Of a DNA stretch of 13,396 bases, positions 1-7,600 are shown piece after piece (positions within the stretch are counted from its first letter, which is position 1; every line of letters begins with the position of its first letter). This DNA comes from LH-M37 sp032251315 (lineage in GTDB: Bacteria; Pseudomonadota; Gammaproteobacteria; SZUA-229), in assembly GCA_032251315.1 (NCBI GenBank), contig JAVVEE010000069.1, positions 1 to 13,396 on the forward strand. The letters are read 5' to 3'. Below the pieces are notes generated by a model. It saw only the letters and a list, made by a program, of their open reading frames with translations. It did no database searches and was not told the origin of the DNA. Made by a program: the position numbers and the translations under genes.

Positions 1-44
1 TATATAACGCCGACGCACAGAGCGATGGAATTGAAAAAAACGGC

Positions 45-296
45 TTAAGATCTTTCCAAAAAAACTTGACCATTACACTTGGTGGTATAGCCATTGCGAC
101 TATTGGTGTTTGCGCGTCCTTTCGCCTCGTAGGGGGCGTAACCCAAGTGCGCCTGCATCTCAGCATTAAGGGCCGCCTCGACGGTGATCTTGGTGAGCTG
201 GGCGCTTAGAGCGTTGAGGTCAGCGGGTGTTTTGAGGTCTTTGGCCAGCTCTTCTGCCAGGGCCTTTATTTTTTCTTGGTTCATGTTGTTCTCCAT
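45..296 (-). pseudogene. Truncated IS256-family transposase, N-terminal fragment
   Basis: This is the first part of an IS256/mutator-type transposase, the enzyme that would mobilise the insertion sequence. Residues 1-76 carry the family's N-terminal region, including a stretch reading LNAEMQAHLGY and then RNGYTTK, which normally leads into the DDE catalytic domain. Family members are about 400 aa; here the match stops near residue 76 (about position 69-78), and a ten-codon tail (CNGQVFLERS) unlike the family follows before a TAA stop. All catalytic residues are therefore missing and the gene must be inactive. The start ATG at 296 has a GAGGA ribosome site just upstream, and the left inverted repeat of the element survives at about 331-360, so this is the left end of a deleted copy. 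Family assignment is from motif recognition. Confidence 0.85.
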
Positions 297-330
297 TATT
301 ATTCCTCTATAGGGAAGGTAGTTAATAATG

Positions 331-360
331 GGGAGTTACACAATTTAATTTACAGGCTCC
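331..360 (-). repeat. Probable left terminal inverted repeat of the IS256-family remnant
   Basis: Read on the minus strand, these bases begin GGAGCCTGTAAATTAAATTG and end GTAACTCCC, which resembles IS256-family ends (a TGTAAATT...GTGTAAC core). They sit about 35 bp before the transposase start, the expected place for a left end. No right end is present in the window, so the outer boundary at 360 and any target duplication cannot be confirmed. Confidence 0.55.
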
Positions 361-374
361 ATATCTTTGTTTTT

Positions 375-396
375 CCTCTGCGCTCTCCGCGGTGAA
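375..396 (+). repeat. Half-copy of a dispersed CCGCGGTGAA-type repeat
   Basis: The sequence CTCTGCGCTCTCCGCGGTGAA closely resembles the right arm of the inverted-repeat element at 9208-9264, which reads CTCCGCGCCTCTGCGGTGAA. Both end in GCGGTGAA and share the CTCCGCG block in shuffled order. The copy lies about 15 bp outside the IS remnant end. I take it as a partial copy of a small intergenic repeat family; whether it recurs in the genome cannot be seen here. Confidence 0.45.
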
Positions 397-418
397 GCAC
401 TAAGTTTTTGACCTATTA

Positions 419-466
419 CAAAACACGTCCTGTGTTTTGCCCTTCGGGCCGTGTATGCAACACACG
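419..466. other. Cluster of three consecutive hairpins downstream of the 489-1652 gene
   Basis: Three stem-loops abut: CAAAACAC/GTGTTTTG (8 bp, 5-nt loop, 419-439), GCCC/GGGC (439-449) and CGTGT/ACACG (7-nt loop, 450-466). The cluster begins 22 nt past the stop of the minus-strand gene ending at 489, so it would form the 3' end of that transcript. There is no uninterrupted U-tract after it, so it is not a classical terminator; it could be a 3'-end stabilising structure or an intergenic repeat unit. Confidence 0.45.
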
Positions 467-488
467 TTCAAATTCACTCCCGGCGAAT

Positions 489-1652
489 TTAGTCTTTACC
501 CCAATAATCCGTCGAAATCCCCTCACCCAAATCCGCTTCAATCAGTCTGCTTCTCACTTCCAGCAATTTCTCAATCAACGCCGGTTCTGATTTCTCATAA
601 GCTTCGGCATCCGGCTTGCGGTTTACCACCACGCCCAATAATTCCGTGATGGCGTTACCCACCGAGTTCTGGCTGATGGTGACGATGAGTTTGCCCACGT
701 CGTTGCGGTAGATGAGTTGTTTGAACGCGGGTTGCCAGCGGATGGAGTTGGCGTATTTGGCGTCAGTGATGCAGTGGTCGCGGACTTTTTTGGCGGTTTT
801 CAGGAAGTCGTTGTTGAACAGCAGGTCGGCTTCGATGTGTTCGGGGAAGTAGGCCTGCTTGGGCATGGGGGCGTTCCGGGTGGAGACTTGGGTGAAGAAG
901 GTGCGGTAGAAGTCGAGGAAGCCTTTGAGGATGAGGTCGTATTCTTTCCAGAACCGGGGTTTTTTCAGGGCTTCGACGCCACCCTGAATTTCCCAGCTGG
1001 GCAGGCCCTGCGGGTAGCCGGTGAGTTTCAGGCAGGAGGCACTGGAGTCGGCGGGTTTGAGGATCTGAAGATCCAGTGCGTGGTCGAAAAAGTTGCGGTA
1101 GACGTCGCGCAGGTAGGCCTGAAACAGGCTGTGCTGGCCGCCGTCGGTGAGGTTGGGATTGTTGTCGTCGGCGATTTCGGCCTTTTCCAGCGTGTCCTTC
1201 GGGAAGACGATGAAATGGTTGTGCAGCATGCGAATGCTGGGTACGCCGGGTGAGGTCAGTGACCAGGTGGCGTCGAGGCTGGCTTCGCCGGCCAGTACCA
1301 GGTGCTCGCCGGGATCGGGGTATTTTTTCAGCATGTATTCGATGACGATCTGGTTCATGCGGTTCCAGACATTCTTCACCACCGCCGGCACCTGGGTGCG
1401 GCGCACCGGTCTGCCCAGCGGGTTGAGGATGGTCTGCGAGGTGTTGTAGATGATGGAGGCGTCAAATTCGTTGCTGTGCCCCAGCGCCTTGCGATACATC
1501 ACGAGGTTTTCCGGATTGATTAGCAGGCCGTTGTTGTGGATCAGGTCATTGAGGTTTTCGGTGCTGTTGAAAAACTCGTTTGGCTTCATGCCTTCGGGCA
1601 CGTCCAGGGGAATGGGGCGGAAGGGGGTGACGATTTGACGTGGTGCTTGCAT
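489..1652 (-). CDS. Conserved-looking protein of unknown function, 387 aa
   Basis: I do not recognise this family. The protein is soluble-looking, with no signal peptide or membrane span. It is rich in aromatic and charged residues and has regular hydrophobic spacing through to its C-terminus (DYWGKD), which suggests an intact globular enzyme-like protein rather than a chance ORF. Visible landmarks are NPLGRPVRRTQVP around residues 77-89, LHNHFIVFP at 143-151, WQPAFKQLIYRNDVGKLIVT at 306-325 and SQNSVGNAITELLG at 327-340. The LHNHF stretch loosely recalls a HIT/GalT-type histidine motif, but the third His/Gln position is Ile, so I do not assign that superfamily. The ATG at 1652 has only a weak AGGT-type ribosome site about 12 nt upstream. 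It lies between an IS remnant and a strong terminator, so it is probably transcribed alone. Confidence 0.8.
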   Translation of the reverse strand: MQAPRQIVTPFRPIPLDVPEGMKPNEFFNSTENLNDLIHNNGLLINPENLVMYRKALGHSNEFDASIIYNTSQTILNPLGRPVRRTQVPAVVKNVWNRMNQIVIEYMLKKYPDPGEHLVLAGEASLDATWSLTSPGVPSIRMLHNHFIVFPKDTLEKAEIADDNNPNLTDGGQHSLFQAYLRDVYRNFFDHALDLQILKPADSSASCLKLTGYPQGLPSWEIQGGVEALKKPRFWKEYDLILKGFLDFYRTFFTQVSTRNAPMPKQAYFPEHIEADLLFNNDFLKTAKKVRDHCITDAKYANSIRWQPAFKQLIYRNDVGKLIVTISQNSVGNAITELLGVVVNRKPDAEAYEKSEPALIEKLLEVRSRLIEADLGEGISTDYWGKD

Positions 1653-1808
1653 CTGTTTATTTACCTGCGTGTTAGCTAAATGGTTCAGGTATTGAATGAT
1701 ACTTTAATTGCCGGAAGACTGCCGGATTTAGGGTAGATTGGCTTCTGTTTTGCAGCATTCGTTGCGTATTCAAGTGGTGGTTGGCGATTAATGGCGCGAA
1801 AACTCGAG

Positions 1809-1830
1809 GCAATCCTGCCAGCGGGATTGC
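1809..1830. other. Intergenic stem-loop
   Basis: GCAATCC and GGATTGC form a perfect 7-bp stem around an 8-nt loop (TGCCAGCG). It lies between the terminator at 1849-1877 and the start of the 387-aa gene. There is no T-tract on either strand, so it is not a terminator. It could be an operator-like dyad for the 387-aa gene, but it is about 157 bp from its start codon; function unknown. The rest of 1653-1848 shows nothing I can name. Confidence 0.3.
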
Positions 1831-1848
1831 TCTTTAATAACGGCAAAT

Positions 1849-1877
1849 AAAAAAGGCTCCTTCAAGGAGCCTTTTTT
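1849..1877 (-). terminator. Bidirectional rho-independent terminator after the DUF302 gene
   Basis: A six-A run, a GGCTCC-TTCAA-GGAGCC hairpin and a six-T run make a symmetrical terminator. On the minus strand it starts about 20 nt after the DUF302 stop codon and would end the glcDEF-aminotransferase-DUF302 transcript. By symmetry it would also stop transcription on the plus strand. Confidence 0.9.
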
Positions 1878-1897
1878 AAACCTGCTAAGCGTGCTGC

Positions 1898-2401
1898 TTA
1901 GAAATCACCCACCACACCGGCCTGCACAATGCTGTAGATGTTGTTGCGCACTTTCATGCCCATGACTTTGAGTTCCTCGGGCAGATCGGCCGCGCCAATG
2001 GTGGCATCCATGTTGAGCGTGACCAGCCAGTCAGTACCGTCCTTGCCTTCAACCATGGCGATGCGGCAGGGCAGGTAGCCGGCAAAGGCCAGGCTTTGGG
2101 CGACCATTTTTGAGGCGATGAGGGCATCACAGAACTGGAAAATTTCTATGCGCGGCGATTCCCCGCCCATGGATTTGACCTCTTCTGATAATGGCATGTG
2201 CGCGACTAATTTAAAGTTCAACAGGTTGGCGCGCAGTCTCATTGAGTCCGCTGCGTCATCCATTGACACTTCGAGCGGACACTTGATCATGTCCAGTTCG
2301 ATGGTGGTGCAGTCTTTGGGCAGTTCAACCATCTCCTGCGCAATCGCATTCGACTGAAACAGAAAAAGTGCGCCTATGGTGCTGATAATTAATTTAATCA
2401 T
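1898..2401 (-). CDS. Exported DUF302-family protein
   Basis: This 167-aa protein has a typical Sec signal peptide: Lys at residue 3, a hydrophobic core LIISTIGALFLF, and likely cleavage after AIA near residue 21. The mature part should be periplasmic. The central region from about 58 to 132 looks like a DUF302 domain: FKLVAHMPL, then IEIFQFCDALIASKM, then LPCRIAMVEGKDGTDWLVTLNMD. Cys91 and Cys112 sit in this core and Cys31 and Cys41 lie in the N-terminal part, so disulfides or thiol chemistry are possible. DUF302 has no settled biochemical role. The ATG at 2401 has an AGAGGG ribosome site about 9 nt upstream. It starts only 49 nt after the aminotransferase stop with no terminator between, and a strong terminator follows it, so it is probably the last gene of the glycolate operon. 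Confidence 0.8.
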   Translation of the reverse strand: MIKLIISTIGALFLFQSNAIAQEMVELPKDCTTIELDMIKCPLEVSMDDAADSMRLRANLLNFKLVAHMPLSEEVKSMGGESPRIEIFQFCDALIASKMVAQSLAFAGYLPCRIAMVEGKDGTDWLVTLNMDATIGAADLPEELKVMGMKVRNNIYSIVQAGVVGDF

Positions 2402-2450
2402 TATATTAAACCCTCTAAGAGTGAATGTATCGGTATGACCAGGTGGTGCC

Positions 2451-3629
2451 TTACTTCATTAATTTCTGTGCGGCGGGCAGTGCCGCGCCGGTGTTGATGT
2501 CGGCACCCATGTCGCTGAGCACCACATCGAGCGCACCCAGACAGAGCAGGATATTCTCTGCGCATGAGCTCTGGCCCATCAGGCCGATGCGCCAGACCTT
2601 GCCGGCCAGTGAACCCAGGCCGGCACCGATTTCGAGATTGAACTGGTTGAGCAGGGTGCTGCGCACCGCGGCTTCATCGACGCCCTCGGGAATCGTGACC
2701 GAATTCAGTTGTGGCAGGCGGTAGGGCTCGTCAACAATAAACGACATGCCCATGGCTTCGATACCGGCGCGCAGTGCCAGATGATTATCAGCGTGACGCT
2801 GCCACGCATTTTCCAGACCTTCATTCTGCAACATCACCAGTGATTCGTGCAAGGCATACAGTGAGTTGACCGGCGCGGTGTGGTGGTAGGCGCGTTTGCT
2901 GTTGCCGCCCCAGTAACCCATGACCAGGTTGGTATCGAGGAACCAGCTCTGCACTTTCTGCTGGCGATTCTTAATGACCTCGACCGCGCGCTCGCTGAAG
3001 CTGACCGGTGATATGCCCGGTATGCAGGAGAGGCATTTCTGGGTGCCGGAATAGATGGCATCAATGCCCCAGTCATCCATGCGCAGCTCGGTGCCGCCCA
3101 GCGAGGTGACCGCATCGACGATGCTCAGGCAGTCATATTTATGTGCCAGTGCGCACAGGGTTTTGGCATCGGACTGGGCGCCGGTGGAGGTTTCGGCATG
3201 CACGAAGGCGACGATTTTGGTATCCGGATTTGCCTTGAGGGCATCTTCCAGTTTTTCGGAGTCAACCGGCTTGCCCCAGTCATCCTCAACCATAACGGCG
3301 ATGGCGCCGGCACGCTCAACGTTCTCTTTCATGCGCCCGCCGAAGACGCCGTTCTGGCAGACAATAACCTTGTCGCCGGCTTCGATCAGATTCACGAAGC
3401 AGGTTTCCATGCCTGCCGAGCCGGGCGCGGAGACCGGGATGGTGAGCTCATTTTTGGTCTGAAAAGCGTATTGCAACATGGCTTTGACTTCATCCATCAT
3501 GCCAATAAAGGCAGGGTCGAGATGGCCGATGGTCGGGCGGGCCAGGGCGGAGGTCACGCGCGGGTGAACGTCAGAAGGACCGGGGCCCATGAGAGTGCGC
3601 ACGGGTGGATTAAATGAGGTGATAGCCAT
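2451..3629 (-). CDS. Class V serine/alanine-glyoxylate aminotransferase
   Basis: This 392-aa cytosolic PLP enzyme is expected to transfer an amino group from serine or alanine to glyoxylate, giving glycine and hydroxypyruvate or pyruvate. The length is normal for the family. The N-terminal GPGPSDVHPRV motif (16-25) is typical. PLP contacts include SAPGSAGME (67-75), Asp172 in IVDAVTSLGG, and the Schiff-base lysine Lys198 in YSGTQKCLSC. WRIGLMGQSS near 345-355 is the usual C-terminal substrate-binding stretch. The ATG at 3629 is preceded by AAGGA at good spacing. It follows glcF by 110 nt and precedes the DUF302 gene by 49 nt. The position after glcDEF makes glyoxylate the obvious substrate, supporting a glycolate-to-glycine salvage route. 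The amino donor cannot be settled from sequence alone. Confidence 0.92.
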   Translation of the reverse strand: MAITSFNPPVRTLMGPGPSDVHPRVTSALARPTIGHLDPAFIGMMDEVKAMLQYAFQTKNELTIPVSAPGSAGMETCFVNLIEAGDKVIVCQNGVFGGRMKENVERAGAIAVMVEDDWGKPVDSEKLEDALKANPDTKIVAFVHAETSTGAQSDAKTLCALAHKYDCLSIVDAVTSLGGTELRMDDWGIDAIYSGTQKCLSCIPGISPVSFSERAVEVIKNRQQKVQSWFLDTNLVMGYWGGNSKRAYHHTAPVNSLYALHESLVMLQNEGLENAWQRHADNHLALRAGIEAMGMSFIVDEPYRLPQLNSVTIPEGVDEAAVRSTLLNQFNLEIGAGLGSLAGKVWRIGLMGQSSCAENILLCLGALDVVLSDMGADINTGAALPAAQKLMK

Positions 3630-3739
3630 AGTTATTGTTCCTTACAGATTTAAATTTTCGGTATTCTGTCACGATTGCAGGTACTCGACTACGCACAAAG
3701 GACAAGGTTTATAGGGTTATTGCATCGGGTTGTTATGGG

Positions 3740-4948
3740 TTAATTTTCGAGCAGCAGCTCCAGCCAGTGTGTGACGGCGATATCGGTACCGCTTTGCAAA
3801 TGCGTCTGGCAGCCGATGTTGGCGGTGACAATCAGCTGTGGTTGCCGACTTTCAATGGCGCTCAGCTTATTGTTGCGCAGAGTGTGGGCGAGCAATTTCT
3901 GGGTGATGGAATAGGTGCCCGCCGAACCACAGCACAGATGTTTGTCATCAAAGCTGACCAGCTCGTGACCAAGGGCGGTGATCAGGCTTTCGATCCGGCC
4001 ATTGATTTTCAGGCCGTGCTGCAAACTGCAGGGCGGGTGAAAAGCGATGCGTAGCGGCCGGGCCGTGGCGCTGAGATCGGCGGCGCTGACCAGTTCGCAG
4101 GGGTCTTTATAGAGTGCACTGATTTTCGCGGCCTTGTCGGCATAATTTTTATCGTCGGCCAGCAGTTTGGCGTAATCCTGAATCATGACGCCGCAGCCGG
4201 AGGCGGTCATGGTGATGGCTTCGATTTCGCCCGCTTCAATGTGCGGCCACCAGCTATCAATATTTCTCTTTATATAGGAGTGGGCTTCAGTTTCGGCATT
4301 AAGGTGGTGACTGAGCGCGCCGCAACAGCCGGCGGCGTTGACGCGTAGGCTCTGGATGTCCAGTTTGTCCAGCACCCTGGCCGCCGCCTTGTCGATATCC
4401 GGTTGCAGTGATTTTTGCACGCAGCCTTCGACCAGAATGACTTTGCGTACGTGTTCGCGCGTGGGCCAGGCGAGCTTTTCAGGCGCGGGGAGCGGGATGC
4501 TCTGCTGCACGGCCGCAGGCAGCAGGGGGCGAAAGCGCTGGCCGGTTTTCAGCAGCAGGGAGAAAAGAGTCGGCGACAGAAACAGCTTGCGCAGTGAATA
4601 GTGCAACAGCCGCTGGCTGAACGGCCGGGGCACTTTCGCGGCGATGAGCTTGCGGCCGGTGTCGAGCAGGCTGGAATAGTCCACCCCGGAGGGGCAGGTG
4701 GTTTCACAGTTGCGGCAGGTCAGGCAGCGGTCGAGATGTAGTTGGGTTTTGGCGCTGGGTGGTTCGCCTTCCAGCATCTGTTTGATCAGGTAGATGCGAC
4801 CGCGCGGGCCATCGAGTTCATCGCCCAGTAACTGGTAGGTCGGGCAGGTGGCGTTGCAGAATCCGCAATGCACGCAACTGCGCAGAATGTCGTTGGCGCG
4901 TTGCCCCAGTGGGGTGTCGAGATAGTTTTGGCTGATGACTGTTTTCAT
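3740..4948 (-). CDS. glcF: Glycolate oxidase iron-sulfur subunit GlcF
   Basis: GlcF is the electron-transfer subunit of the membrane-associated glycolate oxidase/dehydrogenase, passing electrons from the flavin subunits towards the quinone pool. The 402-aa length fits the family. Two ferredoxin-like 4Fe-4S motifs lie at the N-terminus: CVHCGFCNATCP (Cys25, 28, 31, 35) and CLTCRNCETTCP (Cys75, 78, 81, 85). Two cysteine-rich CCG domains follow, with CCG at 208-210 and 339-341 and partner cysteines in EGCVQ (Cys176), ASGCG (Cys252), HPPCS (Cys307) and NIGCQ (Cys380). All ligands expected for the family appear present. The ATG at 4948 overlaps the glcE stop as TAATG, so translation is probably coupled. 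A 110-nt gap separates it from the aminotransferase gene downstream, without a visible terminator. Confidence 0.96.
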   Translation of the reverse strand: MKTVISQNYLDTPLGQRANDILRSCVHCGFCNATCPTYQLLGDELDGPRGRIYLIKQMLEGEPPSAKTQLHLDRCLTCRNCETTCPSGVDYSSLLDTGRKLIAAKVPRPFSQRLLHYSLRKLFLSPTLFSLLLKTGQRFRPLLPAAVQQSIPLPAPEKLAWPTREHVRKVILVEGCVQKSLQPDIDKAAARVLDKLDIQSLRVNAAGCCGALSHHLNAETEAHSYIKRNIDSWWPHIEAGEIEAITMTASGCGVMIQDYAKLLADDKNYADKAAKISALYKDPCELVSAADLSATARPLRIAFHPPCSLQHGLKINGRIESLITALGHELVSFDDKHLCCGSAGTYSITQKLLAHTLRNNKLSAIESRQPQLIVTANIGCQTHLQSGTDIAVTHWLELLLEN

Positions 4949-6003
4949 TACAGATCAGGATACAGGCGGCCGCGATTGAAAATGTGATGGGGGTCGAACG
5001 AGGCTTTGAGTTTTTTCTGTATCGCTAGCAGCGGCGTGGCCAGCGGCTGAAAAACCTGATCGGCCGGTTCCGAGTTCAGGGTGTAGCGGGTGGCGTGGCC
5101 GCCGTGTTTTCGGGCTTCGGCAAACATGTCTTCTTCGCTCGCTATCCATCGCAACGCGCCATTCCATTCCATCAGCTGTGGGCAATTTTCGGCGAAAAGC
5201 GGCGTGGCCGGCGGTACCGATACGCGCCAGAGTTTGGGGTGGGCGCTGAAGAAGGGGTGGGTCTGGTGTCGGAGCTGGTGCCATATGTCGAGATCAAGCT
5301 GTTCGCCGCCGAGCTTCTGCCGGGCATTGAGCAGGCTGTTTTCGGTGCTGCTGAGGCGAATCAGCAGCTGCCCGTTGTCATGGCAGCTGGCGCTGATCGG
5401 GTGCCCCTGCAAGATCCACTGGTGCACATGCTGGCGGGCCTGTTCGAAATCGTGCTCGAAACAGAGCGTGATTTCGCGCTCGGGTTTGGGCAGCACCTTG
5501 ACCGAGATGTCGAGCAGTACGCCCAGCGTGCCCTGCGCACCGACCATTAAGCGTGAGACGTCGTAGCCGGCGACATTCTTCATCACCTGACCGCCGAATT
5601 TCAGGGCCTCGCCTCTGCCGTTGATGACGTGCACGCCCAGAACAAAATCACGCGCCGCTCCTGCGGTGGCGCGGCGCGGGCCGGAGAGTCCGCAGGCGAC
5701 GCTGCCGCCCAGGGTGCTGTCCGGGGTGTGGCAGGGCGGTTCGAAAGCGAGCATCTGCTGGTTTTCGGCGAGGGCGGTTTCGAGCTCTGAAATTCGGGTG
5801 CCGCTGCGCGCGGTGATCACCAGCTCGCTGGCATGATAGTCGAGGATGCCGCTGTGTTCGCGCAGTGACAGCGGTGTGCCTTCTACCTTTCGGCCATAAA
5901 AATCTTTGCTGTTACCGGCGCTGATTTTAAGCGGGGAGGCGGCATCGTGGGCAGCTTTAACCTGCTGGCATAATGCGGCGGAGTGGTCGTTATCGCGATT
6001 CAT
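4948..6003 (-). CDS. glcE: Glycolate oxidase FAD-binding subunit GlcE
   Basis: GlcE is the second flavoprotein subunit of glycolate oxidase and resembles a shortened GlcD. The 351-aa length is normal for GlcE. The FAD-binding type 4 (PCMH-like) fold is visible: ISAGNSKDFYGR (28-38) near the N-terminus, GGSVACGLSGPRR (99-111), then MKNVAGYDVSRLMVGAQGTLG (141-161), which binds the flavin diphosphate and isoalloxazine. The C-terminus FDPHHIFNRGRLYPDL is the usual family ending. GlcE lacks the C-terminal substrate-binding motifs of GlcD, as expected. Both junctions are one-base TAATG overlaps, with glcD upstream and glcF downstream, so the three subunits are likely made by coupled translation in matched amounts. 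Confidence 0.95.
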   Translation of the reverse strand: MNRDNDHSAALCQQVKAAHDAASPLKISAGNSKDFYGRKVEGTPLSLREHSGILDYHASELVITARSGTRISELETALAENQQMLAFEPPCHTPDSTLGGSVACGLSGPRRATAGAARDFVLGVHVINGRGEALKFGGQVMKNVAGYDVSRLMVGAQGTLGVLLDISVKVLPKPEREITLCFEHDFEQARQHVHQWILQGHPISASCHDNGQLLIRLSSTENSLLNARQKLGGEQLDLDIWHQLRHQTHPFFSAHPKLWRVSVPPATPLFAENCPQLMEWNGALRWIASEEDMFAEARKHGGHATRYTLNSEPADQVFQPLATPLLAIQKKLKASFDPHHIFNRGRLYPDL

Positions 6004-7463
6004 TAGAAGCGTTCGAGTTCGGGGTGAGCGAGCTGGCCGTGGTGTACGTGCATGGCGCCGAATTCGGCGCAGCGATGCAGCGTCGGAATGGCCTTGCCGG
6101 GGTTGAGCAGCCCGGCCGGGTCGAAGGCGACTTTAATGGCATGGAACTGGATGAGTTCGGCGGAGTTGAACTGCACGCACATCTGGTTGAGCTTTTCGAT
6201 GCCCACGCCGTGTTCACCGGTGATGCTGCCGCCGACCTCAACGCAGATTTCAAGAATTTTACCGCCCAGCTCTTCGGTGCGTTCCAGTTCGCCTTCGATG
6301 TTGGCGTCGTACAGAATCAGCGGGTGCAGGTTGCCGTCACCGGCATGGAATACATTGACCACCGGCAGCTGGTATTGCGTGGAAAGCTGCTTGATGCGGG
6401 TCAGCACATCGGCGATCCGGTAACGCGGGATGGTGCCGTCCATGCAGTAATAATCCGGCGACAGTCGCCCCACCGCAGGGAATGCCGCTTTGCGCCCGGC
6501 CCAGAATATCAGGCGTTCGGCTTCATCCTCGGCAACGCGAATTTCGGTGGCGCCGGAACTCTCCAGTGTCGCGCGCGCCTGTTTCAGCTGATCGGCGACT
6601 TCGGCAGGATTGCCGTCGAGTTCGCATAACAGGATGGCGGCGGCGTCGCGGGGATAACCGGCCTGGACAAAATCATCGGCCGCGCCAATGGCGGCATGGT
6701 CCATCAGCTCCAGTCCGGCGGGGATAATGCCTTGCGCGATAATATCGCTGACTGCCTGCCCGGCGGTAGCGACCCGGTCAAAAGCCGCCAGGATGACGGT
6801 GGTGGCCACCGGTTTGGGCAGCAGCTTGACGGTAATTTCGGTGATGATGCCGAGTAGCCCTTCGGAGCCGGTGAACAGCGCGAGCAGGTCGTAACCGGGC
6901 GAGTCGAGCGCCTCGCTGCCGAGGGTCAGATGTTCGCCGTCCATGGTGATGATGTTGAGCTGCATAATATTATGCACCGTCAGTCCGTATTTCAGGCAGT
7001 GCACGCCACCGGAATTTTCGGCCACATTGCCACCGATTGAGCAGGCGATCTGCGAAGAGGGGTCGGGAGCATAGTACAAACCGAAGGGTGCGGCCGTTTC
7101 TGAAATTGACAGGTTGCGTACGCCGGGTTGCAGCCGGGCGGTCTGATTCTCGGGATTGATATTTATGATGCGGTTGAATTTCGCCAGGCTGAGCAGAACG
7201 CTATTTTTCAGTGGCAAAGCGCCCCCGGACAAACCGGTGCCTGCACCGCGAGCGACCACAGGAAGATGAAATTCGATGCATAAACGCAGCGTGGCTTCGA
7301 TCTGCGCCACCGTCTCGGGAATGATCACCAGCAGGGGGCGGGCGCGATAAGCGGACAGGGCATCACATTCATAGGGTGCCAGATCTTCGGCTTCATAGAG
7401 AACGCATGCATCAGGCATGAGGGCGCGCAGACGCGCTACCAGATTTTGTAATGGCGGCTTCAT
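6003..7463 (-). CDS. glcD: Glycolate oxidase catalytic FAD subunit GlcD
   Basis: GlcD oxidises glycolate (and often D-lactate) to glyoxylate using FAD. At 486 aa it is close to the E. coli protein (about 499). The FAD-binding half carries RGAGTGLSGGA (72-82), PDPSSQIACSIGGNVAENSGG (134-154) and TGSEGLLGIITE (198-209). The C-terminal half has VFHAGDGNLHP (371-381), GSITGEHGVG (412-421) and FDPAGLLNPGK (447-457), the catalytic and cofactor histidines of the family. The tail TLHRCAEFGAMHVHHG is characteristic of GlcD rather than of D-lactate dehydrogenase homologues. The ATG at 7463 lacks a clear ribosome site. This is the first gene of the glcDEF block and lies divergent from yfaZ across 209 bp; no glcC-type regulator gene is in the window. 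Confidence 0.96.
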   Translation of the reverse strand: MKPPLQNLVARLRALMPDACVLYEAEDLAPYECDALSAYRARPLLVIIPETVAQIEATLRLCIEFHLPVVARGAGTGLSGGALPLKNSVLLSLAKFNRIININPENQTARLQPGVRNLSISETAAPFGLYYAPDPSSQIACSIGGNVAENSGGVHCLKYGLTVHNIMQLNIITMDGEHLTLGSEALDSPGYDLLALFTGSEGLLGIITEITVKLLPKPVATTVILAAFDRVATAGQAVSDIIAQGIIPAGLELMDHAAIGAADDFVQAGYPRDAAAILLCELDGNPAEVADQLKQARATLESSGATEIRVAEDEAERLIFWAGRKAAFPAVGRLSPDYYCMDGTIPRYRIADVLTRIKQLSTQYQLPVVNVFHAGDGNLHPLILYDANIEGELERTEELGGKILEICVEVGGSITGEHGVGIEKLNQMCVQFNSAELIQFHAIKVAFDPAGLLNPGKAIPTLHRCAEFGAMHVHHGQLAHPELERF

Positions 7464-7548
7464 GGCTGGTGGCGAAATGGGGTGCTGTATAAGGGGTTGA
7501 TAAATATCCAGTTAAATCATGCTGTAGTAAAAGTGGCTGTATATTAGC

Positions 7549-7596
7549 TGACCGTGTCTGATTGTAAGCTCTTTTTGCCTGCAATTTTGTCGGTCA
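7549..7596. promoter_or_regulatory. Inverted repeat in the glcD/yfaZ divergent region
   Basis: CTGACCG near 7549 and CGGTCAG near 7590 form a 7-bp inverted repeat with arms about 34 bp apart, in the middle of the divergent intergenic region. It overlaps the zone where promoters for both directions should lie. It could be a split operator for control of the glycolate operon, but the arms are short and chance is possible. Confidence 0.25.
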
Positions 7597-7600
7597 GGCG

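Noticed and set aside
143..151. CRISPR, tandem repeats, toxin-antitoxin or defence genes anywhere in the window
   Set aside because: I looked through all intergenic stretches and both strands and found no repeat-spacer arrays or such gene pairs; MazG here is the housekeeping two-domain enzyme, not part of a toxin-antitoxin pair. (Coordinates are nominal.)
717..1253. Plus-strand 178-codon ORF opposite the 387-aa gene
   Set aside because: Gly/Val/Phe-rich, low-complexity translation antisense to a better frame; a shadow of the real gene's codon bias.
3141..3617. Plus-strand 158-codon ORF opposite the aminotransferase
   Set aside because: Fully antisense to a clear PLP enzyme; no family resemblance and no ribosome site that favours it.
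5095..6629. Long plus-strand ORFs opposite glcE and glcD
   Set aside because: Antisense shadows typical of GC-rich coding DNA; the minus-strand frames carry all family motifs.
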